This document shows positions 1-7,603 of a DNA stretch of 34,673 bases, one piece after another. The DNA comes from Flavobacterium reichenbachii. Its GTDB lineage: Bacteria > Bacteroidota > Bacteroidia > Flavobacteriales > Flavobacteriaceae. The notes below the pieces were generated by a model. It made no database searches and had not been told where the DNA came from. It saw only the letters and a list, made by a program, of their open reading frames with translations. Position 1 is the first letter of the stretch. Each line of letters opens with the position of its first letter. The stretch covers positions 1 through 34,673 of the forward strand of contig NZ_MUHF01000020.1 of assembly GCF_002217435.1 (NCBI RefSeq), given 5' to 3'. A program made the position numbers and the translations under genes.

Positions 1-74
1 GATTGAAACGGATAGCGGGATTAAGCTCCTAATTCAAATGCTAAAAGTTGTCCTTATATACAGGTATCAAAAAT

Positions 75-106
75 AAACCCGACAGGTTTTGAAAACTGTC
101 GGGTTT
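75..106. terminator. Hairpin terminator, probably bidirectional
   Basis: A perfect 11-bp inverted repeat (AAACCCGACAG at 75-85, CTGTCGGGTTT at 96-106) encloses a T/A-rich loop. The T-rich run is longer on the minus strand, so it may end transcription from either side. It separates thrS from whatever lies left of the window. Confidence 0.7.
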
Positions 107-115
107 AACGGGACG

Positions 116-175
116 GAAATTCACTCTTATATAATATGGTGAATTTCTCCTTATATATAGTATGCAAATTCACCT
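116..175. promoter_or_regulatory. Inverted and direct repeats upstream of thrS
   Basis: GAAATTCAC (116-124) and GTGAATTTC (139-147) form a perfect 9-bp inverted repeat. A further direct copy, AAATTCACC, lies at 167-175. The segments between are TTATATA-rich. It could be an operator or a second hairpin in front of the thrS promoter; its function is inferred only from symmetry. Confidence 0.4.
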
Positions 176-233
176 TTGTAAATAAGAATAACTTATACTC
201 TTATATATTATAGTATAAACATGAATATATATA

Positions 234-264
234 TTGTATGTATTTCTGTAATGCGCTATATTTG
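234..264 (+). promoter_or_regulatory. Promoter of the thrS operon
   Basis: TTG at 234-236 and an exact TAnnTTTG match (TATATTTG, 257-264), with a 20-nt spacer, fit the Bacteroidota -33/-7 housekeeping promoter. The thrS start codon is 20 nt downstream of the -7 box. Confidence 0.75.
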
Positions 265-284
265 CATTCACAAAATTATAAACA

Positions 285-2231
285 ATGATTAAGATTACTT
301 TACCCGACGGGTCAATTAGAGAGTTTGCTTCTGGCGTAACTCCGATGGAGGTTGCTAAAAGCATTAGTGAAGGATTTGCAAGAAACGTGATTTCTGCATC
401 TTTTAATGGTACAACAATAGAAACCGAAACTCCATTGACGACCGACGGTAGTCTTATTTTATATACTTGGAACGATGCGGAAGGCAAAAAAGCTTTTTGG
501 CATTCGACTTCGCACGTAATGGCGCAAGCACTTGAGGAATTGTACCCTGGAATTAAATTAACTCTTGGACCTGCAATTTCTAATGGGTTTTATTATGATG
601 TTGATTTTGAAGATCAAAAAATTGTTGAAGCTGATTTTAAAAAGATCGAAGATCGTGTTCTTGAAATTTCAAGAGAAAAGCATGAGTTTAAAATGCGTCC
701 TGTTAGCAAAGCAGATGCTTTAGAAATGTACAAAGACAACGTTTACAAGACTGAATTGATTTCAAATCTTGAAGATGGCACTATCACTTTTTGTGATCAT
801 GCGACTTTTACTGATTTATGCCGAGGAGGTCACATTCCTAATACTGGTATTATCAAAGCTTTTAAAATCATGAGTGTTGCCGGTGCTTACTGGAGAGGTG
901 ATGAAAAAAACAAACAGTTGACTCGTGTATACGGAACTTCTTTTCCTAAACAAAAGGATTTAACTGAATACCTAGAACTTCTTGAAGAAGCAAAACGCCG
1001 TGATCACCGTAAATTAGGTAAAGAACTTGAATTGTTTGCTTTCTCACAAAAAGTTGGGCAAGGTTTACCATTATGGCTGCCAAAGGGTGCTGCGCTTAGA
1101 GAGCGTTTAGAGCAATTTTTGAAGAAAGCTCAAAAGAAAGCTGGGTACGAACAAGTTGTGAGTCCGCATATTGGCCAAAAGGAACTTTATGTTACTTCTG
1201 GACATTATGCTAAATATGGTGCAGATAGTTTTCAGCCGATACATACTCCTGCGGAAGGTGAAGAGTTTTTATTAAAACCAATGAACTGTCCTCACCACTG
1301 CGAGATTTACAATGTAAGACCTTGGTCGTATAAAGATTTACCAAAGCGTTATGCTGAATTTGGTACTGTATATAGATATGAACAGTCTGGTGAATTGCAT
1401 GGATTGACACGCGTTAGAGGATTTACTCAGGATGATGCGCATATTTTCTGTACTCCTGAGCAATTAGACGAGGAGTTCAAAAAAGTAATTGACCTTGTAT
1501 TATATGTATTTGGTTCATTAGGATTCGAAAACTTTACAGCTCAAATTTCGTTGAGAGATCAGGAAAACAGAGAAAAGTATATTGGAACAGATGAAAACTG
1601 GGAGAAGGCTGAAAATGCAATTATAAATGCTGCTGCTGACAAAGGTCTAAATACTGTAGTAGAATATGGTGAAGCTGCATTTTACGGACCGAAACTTGAC
1701 TTTATGGTTAAAGATGCTTTAGGAAGACAATGGCAATTAGGAACAATCCAAGTAGATTACAACTTACCAGAGCGTTTTGATTTAACATATAAAGGTGCCG
1801 ATAACGAATTACATCGTCCAGTGATGATTCATAGAGCTCCTTTTGGATCTATGGAACGTTTTATCGCAATTTTACTTGAGCATACTGCAGGAAATTTCCC
1901 ACTTTGGCTGATGCCGGAACAGGCTATAATCTTGTCTTTGAGCGAGAAATACGAAAATTATGCTAAAAAAGTTTTAGATTTGCTAGAAAATCACGAAATT
2001 CGCGCCCTAATTGACAACCGAAACGAGACTATTGGTAAGAAAATTAGAGATGCAGAAATGCAGAAAACACCATTTATGCTGATTGTAGGTGAAGAGGAAG
2101 AGAAAAATGGAACAATTTCTATTCGTCGTCATGGACAGGAAGGAAAAGGGAATATTACAGTTTCTATTGAAGAATTTGCTTCAATTGTAAACGAAGAAAT
2201 AAAAAAGACATTAAAAGTATTTACAGTTTAA
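285..2231 (+). CDS. thrS: Threonyl-tRNA synthetase
   Basis: This cytoplasmic class II aminoacyl-tRNA synthetase charges tRNA-Thr with threonine. At 648 residues it is full length for the family. In order it has a TGS domain (about 1-61), an editing domain with HxxxH (H73, H77) and the C179/H183 pair in TDLCRGGH, then the catalytic core. The three zinc ligands that select threonine are visible as C335 (MNCPHHC), H386 (DDAHIF) and H516 (VMIHRAPFG). Motif 2 begins RYEQSGELHGLTR. The last 100 residues are the anticodon-binding domain. It is the first gene of the thrS-infC-rpmI-rplT cluster, as in many bacteria, and only 16 nt separate it from infC, so the two are surely co-transcribed. The start fits the promoter and the TGS domain beginning at residue 1. 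Confidence 0.98.
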   Translation: MIKITLPDGSIREFASGVTPMEVAKSISEGFARNVISASFNGTTIETETPLTTDGSLILYTWNDAEGKKAFWHSTSHVMAQALEELYPGIKLTLGPAISNGFYYDVDFEDQKIVEADFKKIEDRVLEISREKHEFKMRPVSKADALEMYKDNVYKTELISNLEDGTITFCDHATFTDLCRGGHIPNTGIIKAFKIMSVAGAYWRGDEKNKQLTRVYGTSFPKQKDLTEYLELLEEAKRRDHRKLGKELELFAFSQKVGQGLPLWLPKGAALRERLEQFLKKAQKKAGYEQVVSPHIGQKELYVTSGHYAKYGADSFQPIHTPAEGEEFLLKPMNCPHHCEIYNVRPWSYKDLPKRYAEFGTVYRYEQSGELHGLTRVRGFTQDDAHIFCTPEQLDEEFKKVIDLVLYVFGSLGFENFTAQISLRDQENREKYIGTDENWEKAENAIINAAADKGLNTVVEYGEAAFYGPKLDFMVKDALGRQWQLGTIQVDYNLPERFDLTYKGADNELHRPVMIHRAPFGSMERFIAILLEHTAGNFPLWLMPEQAIILSLSEKYENYAKKVLDLLENHEIRALIDNRNETIGKKIRDAEMQKTPFMLIVGEEEEKNGTISIRRHGQEGKGNITVSIEEFASIVNEEIKKTLKVFTV

Positions 2232-2247
2232 CTTAAATTATAAAGCC

Positions 2248-2805
2248 ATAGCAATAAGAAGCAACAGAGGTTTTCAACCTCGAGTAGAAAAAAAAGATGC
2301 ACACAGAATAAATAATAATATTCGTGGTGTACAAGAAGTAAGACTAGTAGGCGAGAACATCGAACCGGGCGTGTTTAAGCTTGCAGAAGCGTTAAGATTG
2401 GCTGACCAATTTGAATTGGATTTAGTTGAGATATCGCCAAATGCAGAGCCACCTGTTTGTAAAATCATGGATTACAAGAAATTTGTTTACGAACAAAAGA
2501 AACGTGATAAGGTATTAAAAGCTAAGTCATCGCAAGTTGTCGTTAAAGAAATTAGATTTGGTCCTCAGACTGACGAGCATGATTACGAATTTAAAAGAAA
2601 GAATGCTGAGAAATTCTTGAAAGAGGGTGCTAAATTAAAAGCTTTCGTTTTCTTTAAAGGACGTTCTATTATCTATAAAGATCAAGGACAGATTTTATTA
2701 TTACGTTTGGCTACAGATTTAGAAGAGCACGGGAAGGTTGAGGCAATGCCAGTTTTGGAAGGAAAGAGAATGATTATGTTCATTGCTCCGAAGAAGAAAA
2801 AATAA
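2248..2805 (+). CDS. infC: Translation initiation factor IF-3 (ATA start)
   Basis: IF-3 binds the 30S subunit, prevents premature 50S joining and rejects poor start codons. Reading upstream from a GTG at 2371, the frame stays open and gives the normal IF-3 N-terminus, AIRSNRGFQPRVEKKDAHR, directly after an ATA at 2248. The GTG start would remove about 41 residues of the N-terminal domain. From ATA the protein has 185 residues, the usual length. The C-terminal domain carries KEIRFGPQTDEHDYEFK and ends in a lysine run. infC in E. coli uses AUU and is autoregulated because IF-3 rejects non-AUG starts; an ATA start here suggests the same logic. No Shine-Dalgarno sequence is visible. Function is certain; the exact start is inferred from the family N-terminus and the lack of any in-frame ATG, GTG or TTG nearby. 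Confidence 0.93.
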   Translation: MAIRSNRGFQPRVEKKDAHRINNNIRGVQEVRLVGENIEPGVFKLAEALRLADQFELDLVEISPNAEPPVCKIMDYKKFVYEQKKRDKVLKAKSSQVVVKEIRFGPQTDEHDYEFKRKNAEKFLKEGAKLKAFVFFKGRSIIYKDQGQILLLRLATDLEEHGKVEAMPVLEGKRMIMFIAPKKKK

Positions 2806-2813
2806 TTATTTGC

Positions 2814-2891
2814 TATAAGCAATAAGCTTTAAGCCTTAAGCAAATAGTTAATTTAAACTTTTGCCTAAAGCTTAAAGCCTAAAGCCTAAAG
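2814..2891. repeat. Paired inverted heptamer arrays between infC and rpmI
   Basis: Four consecutive 7-mers of consensus NNTAAGC (2814-2841) are followed, after a 22-nt spacer, by four consecutive 7-mers of consensus CYTAAAG (2864-2891). The second array is largely the reverse complement of the first, so the transcript could fold into a long imperfect hairpin. No coding potential is seen. Confidence 0.7.
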
Positions 2892-2938
2892 CTTTTGAAG
2901 ATATAAGTAAGTAAGAATAAATTAAAACACTAGGAAAA

Positions 2939-3136
2939 ATGCCTAAAATGAAAACAAAATCTAGCGCCAAGAAACGTTTTAAAGTTACTGGTTCTGGAAA
3001 GATTAAAAGAAAGCATGCTTTTAAAAGTCACATCTTGACTAAAAAATCTAAAAAACGTAAATTAGCTTTGACTCACTCAGCGCTAGTTCACTCAACAGAT
3101 ATGAAAAGCATCAAACAACAATTAAGAATTATCTAA
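2939..3136 (+). CDS. rpmI: 50S ribosomal protein L35
   Basis: This is a 65-residue, strongly basic component of the large ribosomal subunit. It starts MPKMKTKSSAKKRFKVTGSG, the standard L35 N-terminus, and contains the RKHAFKSHILTKKSKKRKL segment. The length is normal for the family. It sits between infC and rplT, the usual order, but the gaps on both sides are unusually long and carry short-word repeats. Confidence 0.97.
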   Translation: MPKMKTKSSAKKRFKVTGSGKIKRKHAFKSHILTKKSKKRKLALTHSALVHSTDMKSIKQQLRII

Positions 3137-3141
3137 TATAA

Positions 3142-3212
3142 GTCTAAAGTTGTAAAGTCATAAAGTTGTAAAGTCTAAAACTTTTGACATTTTGATTTTT
3201 AAACCTTTGACT
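3142..3212. repeat. Paired inverted octamer arrays between rpmI and rplT
   Basis: One 7-mer and four 8-mers built on GTNNTAAA run without interruption from 3142 to 3180; within them a 15-nt word (TAAAGTTGTAAAGTC) occurs at 3145 and again at 3161. Four further 8-mers of the type NTTTTGAN follow at 3181-3212, roughly the reverse complement of the first set. The layout is the same as in the infC-rpmI gap but with a different word. Confidence 0.65.
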
Positions 3213-3255
3213 AAAGATTTTCTTTAGGTTAAAAAATTATTTAAAATAACCTTGG

Positions 3256-3299
3256 AGTATGGCTTTTAAGTTCCCTTGATTTAATTCGGGACGCCTGCT
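3256..3299 (+). ncRNA. Candidate structured leader of rplT (L20 autoregulation?)
   Basis: A GC-richer island lies just before rplT. AGTA(T)GGC at 3256-3263 pairs with GCCTGCT at 3293-3299 with one bulged T, and GTTCC at 3270-3274 pairs with GGGAC at 3288-3292. The two helices are separated by a six-base 5' bulge and capped by a 13-base loop. L20 represses its own operon through an RNA mimic of its rRNA site in E. coli and Bacillus. Assigning that role here is inference from position and fold. Confidence 0.4.
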
Positions 3300-3318
3300 A
3301 CAAAAACACATTAAAATT

Positions 3319-3663
3319 ATGCCAAGATCGGTAAATTCAGTTGCTAAAAGAGCAAGAAGAAAAAAAATAATGAAGCAAGCCAAAGGTTTCTTTGGTAGAC
3401 GTAAAAACGTTTGGACAGTTGCTAAGAATGCAGTAGAGAAAGCAATGTGCTACGCTTACCGCGATAGAAAACAAAACAAAAGAAATTTCCGTGCTTTATG
3501 GATTCAACGTATTAACGCTGGAGCTAGATTAGAAGGAATGTCTTATTCTCAATTCATGGGGAAAGTTAAAGCTAACGGAATCGAATTGAACCGTAAAGTT
3601 CTTGCAGATTTAGCTATGAACCACCCAGAAGCTTTCAAAGCTATTCTTAATAAAGTAAAATAA
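3319..3663 (+). CDS. rplT: 50S ribosomal protein L20
   Basis: L20 is a 114-residue, basic, rRNA-binding large-subunit protein needed early in 50S assembly. It begins MPRSVNSVAKRARRKKIMKQ and contains the family signature region around AKGFFGRRKNVWTVAKNAVE, followed by RDRKQNKRNFRALWIQRINA. The length is typical. It is last in the thrS cluster and is followed by a strong terminator. A structured segment in its leader is a candidate site of self-regulation. Confidence 0.98.
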   Translation: MPRSVNSVAKRARRKKIMKQAKGFFGRRKNVWTVAKNAVEKAMCYAYRDRKQNKRNFRALWIQRINAGARLEGMSYSQFMGKVKANGIELNRKVLADLAMNHPEAFKAILNKVK

Positions 3664-3703
3664 ACGTTTTATAAACTCAATTTAGATTACTTACTTATCA
3701 TAG

Positions 3704-3735
3704 AAAAACCATTCGTTAATACGAATGGTTTTTTG
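3704..3735 (+). terminator. Rho-independent terminator after rplT
   Basis: AAAAACCATTCGT, a TAAT loop and ACGAATGG with a following T run form a 13-bp hairpin that ends the translation operon. Confidence 0.85.
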
Positions 3736-3770
3736 TTTTCATCCCTTTTTCTATCCAATTATTTCTTAAA

Positions 3771-4586
3771 ATGAAAAGACTCTTTTTAATTTTATTCATT
3801 ATGCAGATCCTCTTCGTTAAATCACAAGAGAAGAATTTGGACAGGAATTCCATCAACACAATAATTGGTGTAATTGACAAACGAGATTCTAATTGTCTTT
3901 CGGAAATCGAAAGAGCTAAAACAGATTTTAAATTTAAAGAAATTTTTTATGATATCGAACCTGAAGGATATCTTGATAGCGATTCTAAAAGACATCATCC
4001 GTATTTAAAAGAATTGCTCAAAGAAAAGCAAATTGATTTTTTTTATTCAACTGAGGTCGAGTTTTCATTATTCCGAGTCGGCAATGAAGTAGAAAGTTAC
4101 CCAGCAGTAACGAATTGTTATTACAAAGCCTCAAATGAGTTATTAAATCTAAAATATGGACATAACTTTACAAAACAAATTGAAAGGACTGCTGATAGTT
4201 TATATGTAATAAGCAGAATAGAAATACCTTTCCAATATCCTAATGAAGTAGATAATTATTGCATGATATATCCAAGTGCCACAGATTTCCTGGATCAAAA
4301 GAGGCAAATTCAAATAGATTTCTTTACAATCTTTAACTTTCCTAAAGGCTTTCTCAAAAGTGTAGATCAAAAAGATTTCTTTGCACAGACAAACTTCATT
4401 ATTAAAAGAGACTCAAAAATCTCAGATATTACTATAGAGATTAAATTTACAAATCCTGAGAATAAAAAATTCAGCGATTCAATTATTAATCAACTTAGGA
4501 CGTTTATTGAAAACGCCAACTGGAAAGCCGCCGTTTCTAGTGGTGTATTAGTCAATAGTAAATTTGACATAAATTTCTATAATTAA
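3771..4586 (+). CDS. Secreted protein with TonB-C-like tail
   Basis: This 271-residue protein is not recognised as a named family. An N-terminal signal peptide is clear (MKRLFLILFIMQILFVKS, with cleavage likely near residue 18), so the protein acts outside the inner membrane. The last 65 residues, from about NFIIKRDSKISDITIEI to the end, resemble the TonB C-terminal fold: a strand with 'I-x-x-D-S-x-I-S-D-I', a helix, 'NWKAA' followed by 'SGVLVNSKFDINFYN', much like the W-K-P-A...G-x-P-V pattern of TonB. There is no proline-rich spanner and no membrane anchor beyond the signal, so it is not a classical TonB. It stands alone between the rplT terminator and the next promoter. Function unknown; the TonB-C resemblance is by eye. 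Confidence 0.7.
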   Translation: MKRLFLILFIMQILFVKSQEKNLDRNSINTIIGVIDKRDSNCLSEIERAKTDFKFKEIFYDIEPEGYLDSDSKRHHPYLKELLKEKQIDFFYSTEVEFSLFRVGNEVESYPAVTNCYYKASNELLNLKYGHNFTKQIERTADSLYVISRIEIPFQYPNEVDNYCMIYPSATDFLDQKRQIQIDFFTIFNFPKGFLKSVDQKDFFAQTNFIIKRDSKISDITIEIKFTNPENKKFSDSIINQLRTFIENANWKAAVSSGVLVNSKFDINFYN

Positions 4587-4633
4587 ATTATTTTGCTCTA
4601 TTTTATTTTATATCGGAAACAAAATTTAAAAAG

Positions 4634-4641
4634 TAACTTTG
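4634..4641 (+). promoter_or_regulatory. -7 element of the Crp/Fnr-type gene
   Basis: An exact TAnnTTTG match (TAACTTTG) lies 16 nt before the start codon at 4658. The -33 region is only T-rich. Confidence 0.55.
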
Positions 4642-4657
4642 TATAAAACTAAACCAA

Positions 4658-5230
4658 ATGCACAAATTACTTCTTGATCATATTCAAAAATTCATTCATT
4701 TAGAGCCTTCAGAAATCGAAACTTTAGAATCATGTCTGGATGTTTGTAAAATAAAAAAGAAGGATCACGTGTTAATAGAAGGTCAGATTTGCAACACTAT
4801 GTATTTTATTGTAAAAGGATGCTTAAGGCAATATATAATTAATGCGAAAGGAAGCGAACAAACACTGCAATTTGGAATAGAGAATTGGTGGATTACAGAT
4901 TACCTGAGTTATCTCAATCATGTACCAACTCACTTTTATATTCAGGCCGTCGAAAACTCAGAAGTTATTGCATTAGAAAAATCTACTTTGGAAGCTATAT
5001 TATTAGAAATTCCAAAACTGGAAAGATATTTTAGAATTGTTTCTCAGAAGTCATTTGGCGCTGCCCAAATGCGAATTAAATTTTTATTCACAATGTCTGC
5101 AGAAGAAAGATATCACCATATCAATAGTCAGTTCCCTGAATTTGTACAACGAGTTCCTCAATACATGCTTGCCTCCTATCTGGATTTTTCTGCTGAATTT
5201 ATGAGTAAAATTAGATCGGGAAAAGTTTAA
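4658..5230 (+). CDS. Crp/Fnr-family transcriptional regulator
   Basis: This 190-residue cytoplasmic regulator has a cyclic-nucleotide-binding-type beta barrel (about residues 15-120; ILIEG-like VLIEGQICNTMYFIVKGCLR, then the G-x-E-N-W segment). A helix follows, then a short C-terminal HTH (VPQYMLASYLDFSAEFMSKIR). The length and the truncated-looking wing are usual for this Bacteroidota subgroup, in which the ligand is generally unknown. It is directly followed, after 79 nt, by a co-directional AhpD-like gene. Such regulators are often paired with the enzyme gene they control, so regulation of the neighbour is likely but inferred. Many relatives end a little further on, after SKIRAK; here the end is SKIRSGKV, which looks natural. 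Confidence 0.88.
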   Translation: MHKLLLDHIQKFIHLEPSEIETLESCLDVCKIKKKDHVLIEGQICNTMYFIVKGCLRQYIINAKGSEQTLQFGIENWWITDYLSYLNHVPTHFYIQAVENSEVIALEKSTLEAILLEIPKLERYFRIVSQKSFGAAQMRIKFLFTMSAEERYHHINSQFPEFVQRVPQYMLASYLDFSAEFMSKIRSGKV

Positions 5231-5309
5231 TTTTTATTTCTTGAAGTAGTTCAAGTTTTTTAAAATCGTTATACATGAAATTTGTATCAAACTTTAAAAG
5301 ATAAATAAA

Positions 5310-5744
5310 ATGAAACCAAGAGTAATTATTCCGAAAGCAGCCCCAGAAGCCTATCAAGCAATGTTAGGTTTAGAAAAATACATCGCTTCAACATCTATTA
5401 GTCCAGTTCTAAAAGAATTGATTAAAATAAGAGCTTCACAAGTAAATGGATGTGCATACTGTATTAATATGCATTCTATTGATGCCAGAAAATTAGGTAT
5501 TTCTGAACAACGTATTTATTTATTAAGTGCATGGCGTGAAGCTGATGTTTACAGTGAAGAGGAAAAAGCTATTTTGGCCTTAACAGAAGAAGTTACTTTA
5601 ATCAGCCAACATGTTTCTGACGCAACCTACGAGAATGCTTCAAAATATTTTGACGAAAAATCTTTATCAGAAATCTTAATGATGATTATCACAATAAATG
5701 CCTGGAATAGGATTGGAATTGCAACTGGTATGAGAGCTGTTTAA
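5310..5744 (+). CDS. Carboxymuconolactone decarboxylase/AhpD-like protein
   Basis: This 144-residue protein belongs to the CMD/AhpD superfamily of small helical thiol peroxidase-like proteins. The redox signature is C48-A-Y-C51 followed by H55 (GCAYCINMHS), the AhpD-type CxxC...H arrangement used for peroxide or disulfide chemistry. It lies within a predicted helical bundle, with a second helical half from about residue 80 to 144. The actual substrate cannot be told from sequence. It probably works in peroxide defence with its Crp/Fnr-type neighbour. The upstream region has a near match to the -7 box (GAAATTTG, one mismatch), so it may have its own promoter. A strong terminator follows. Confidence 0.9.
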   Translation: MKPRVIIPKAAPEAYQAMLGLEKYIASTSISPVLKELIKIRASQVNGCAYCINMHSIDARKLGISEQRIYLLSAWREADVYSEEEKAILALTEEVTLISQHVSDATYENASKYFDEKSLSEILMMIITINAWNRIGIATGMRAV

Positions 5745-5761
5745 TTATATTCCTTCATGCG

Positions 5762-5800
5762 ATAAAAGAAGCCTTCAAATTTGAGGGCTTCTTTTATTTT
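5762..5800 (+). terminator. Rho-independent terminator
   Basis: A hairpin of about 15 bp (AAAAGAAGCC... / ...GGGCTTCTTTT) with a 2-nt loop and a T-rich tail follows the AhpD-like gene. Confidence 0.8.
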
Positions 5801-5848
5801 ATATATAAATTAAGAAGTAAAATATACTAAAATACCGTATTTATACTC

Positions 5849-5878
5849 TTTCACAGGAAATAAAATTCTTTACTTTTG
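5849..5878 (+). promoter_or_regulatory. Promoter of the TPR kinase operon
   Basis: The exact -7 box TACTTTTG is at 5871-5878, with TTTC at 5849-5852 as the -33 element and an 18-nt spacer. Only four bases separate the -7 box from the ATG at 5883, so the transcript may be leaderless or nearly so. Confidence 0.6.
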
Positions 5879-5882
5879 GCGC

Positions 5883-7601
5883 ATGATACCTCGAAGGATA
5901 CAAATACCACTATATATCTTAATACTATTATTCACTTTTTTTTCCTGTCAAAAAAAAGCTGCTCTTAATGAGCAAAAAAACAATACTTTAAAAATTCAAA
6001 GATTAATTACCAAGGCAGATCAATTTTATAATTCGAAGAAAAACGATAGTGCTTTTGTATATTATAATAAAGCGAAATTCATCTGTGATACTATAACTGA
6101 TCCTGCACATTACGTTTATACAATAAATCGCATGGCCGAGATTCAGCAAAAAAGCGGAGATTATGCCGGCAGCGAAAATACAGCAAGTGAAGCGATTCCA
6201 TATTTAAAGTATCTTAAACTTCCAAAAGATAAATGGAAAACATACGTGATTCAGGGAACGAATTACATGAATACTTATGATTTTAAAAACGCGCAGCTTA
6301 ACTTCGATAAGGCTTTAGAACTGTCTTCTAATGAATCGCAAAAAATAATAGTACAAAACAATATTGCTTTTGTCTACATGCGTCAAAATAAATATAAGGA
6401 TGCTTTAAAAAAATTTCTGCCGCTAACTATTAATAAAACGGTTCTAAAATCTCCAAATGATAATTCCTGCATTTTAGATAATATCGGTTATTGCCTTTAT
6501 AAAATCCAAAACAACAGCGCTGTATTATATCTAAATAGCGCCTTAAAAATACGTATAGAAACTAAGGATACTTGCGGAATGGGAAGAAGTTATCTGCATC
6601 TTGCCAAATTCTACGAAAAACAAAATCTTGTTTTAAGTAAAAAATATGCTGCTTTAAGTTATAAAAATTTCACAAGCATACACAAAACCAGTAATCGATT
6701 ATACGCTTTGAAGCAATTAATTAAAACTAGTCCTTATACCGAATTAAAAAAACATTCTTTAGAGTATATAAAAATTAATGACAGTATTAAAGAAGTAAGG
6801 CAAAAAGCCAAGAATCGGTTTGCTAAAATAAAATATGATTCTAAGATTGAAAAAGAGGAAAATTTAAAACTTAAAACTTATAAAGTAGAAAATGAACTGA
6901 TGTTAGAAAGGCAAAAAAGCCGAAATATTATTTTATACATCATTATAATAATTAGTTTGAGCCTGGTTTTGGTTCTTTATTTTTACTTAACTACAAAAGC
7001 AAAAAAGGAACGAATTGAAGCAGCTTATAAAAGTGAAACCCGGATTGCAAAAAAATTACATGATGAATTGGCGAATGACATCTATCATACCATGGCTTTT
7101 GCCGAAAACAAAAATCTTTCAATTATAGAAAACAAAGTTCAGTTATTGAATAATTTGGAGGTAATTTATTCCAGAACACGAGATATTTCAAATGAAAATT
7201 TTGAAATTATAACAGGAGAAGATTATATTTCTTCTCTTAAAGAAATGATTTCTGGTTTTAATACTCCCAATATTCATTTTATAATTAATGGGCTGGATTC
7301 TATTATGTGGAATAAAATTGAAAAGAATAAGAAAACTACTGTTTACAGAGTACTCCAAGAGCTGCTCGTAAATATGAAAAAGTATAGTGACGCGACATTA
7401 ATTTCGATTAATTTTAAACAGACAGATAAAAGTATTATTATAAATTATACGGATAATGGTAAAGGAATTGACATTAGTAAAATAATTTTTAAAGATGGAT
7501 TGCATAATGTTGAAAATAGGATTCTCAAAATTAAAGGAGAAATCAATATTTATTCAGAACCCAATAATGGATTTAAAGTATTTATAAAATTCCCTTATTA
7601 G
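5883..7601 (+). CDS. TPR-containing lipoprotein sensor histidine kinase (first paralogue)
   Basis: This 572-residue sensor kinase has a lipoprotein-type signal with Cys22 (LFTFFSC), a periplasmic region of TPR repeats (about 35-290), a coiled linker, one membrane helix (about 349-371), then a HisKA_3-type dimerisation segment and an HATPase domain. The phosphoacceptor is H393 in KLHDELAN; the following D394 and the N398 five residues on fit the HDxxxN/Q pattern of NarX/DesK-type kinases, for kinase and phosphatase chemistry. The ATP site shows N497 (ELLVNMKKYSD) and D524-x-G-x-G (TDNGKG). It is followed 2 nt later by a paralogue and then by a response regulator, its likely partner. The signal it senses is unknown. 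Whether the Cys22 lipobox is used, given a second membrane helix, is uncertain. Confidence 0.9.
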   Translation: MIPRRIQIPLYILILLFTFFSCQKKAALNEQKNNTLKIQRLITKADQFYNSKKNDSAFVYYNKAKFICDTITDPAHYVYTINRMAEIQQKSGDYAGSENTASEAIPYLKYLKLPKDKWKTYVIQGTNYMNTYDFKNAQLNFDKALELSSNESQKIIVQNNIAFVYMRQNKYKDALKKFLPLTINKTVLKSPNDNSCILDNIGYCLYKIQNNSAVLYLNSALKIRIETKDTCGMGRSYLHLAKFYEKQNLVLSKKYAALSYKNFTSIHKTSNRLYALKQLIKTSPYTELKKHSLEYIKINDSIKEVRQKAKNRFAKIKYDSKIEKEENLKLKTYKVENELMLERQKSRNIILYIIIIISLSLVLVLYFYLTTKAKKERIEAAYKSETRIAKKLHDELANDIYHTMAFAENKNLSIIENKVQLLNNLEVIYSRTRDISNENFEIITGEDYISSLKEMISGFNTPNIHFIINGLDSIMWNKIEKNKKTTVYRVLQELLVNMKKYSDATLISINFKQTDKSIIINYTDNGKGIDISKIIFKDGLHNVENRILKIKGEINIYSEPNNGFKVFIKFPY

Positions 7602-7603
7602 AA

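Noticed and set aside
170..487. Minus-strand frame overlapping the thrS start
   Set aside because: It covers the thrS promoter and coding start; composition is that of a shadow frame.
2371..2805. infC starting at GTG 2371 (144 residues)
   Set aside because: It would remove most of the IF-3 N-terminal domain, while the frame upstream gives the conserved N-terminus back to ATA at 2248.
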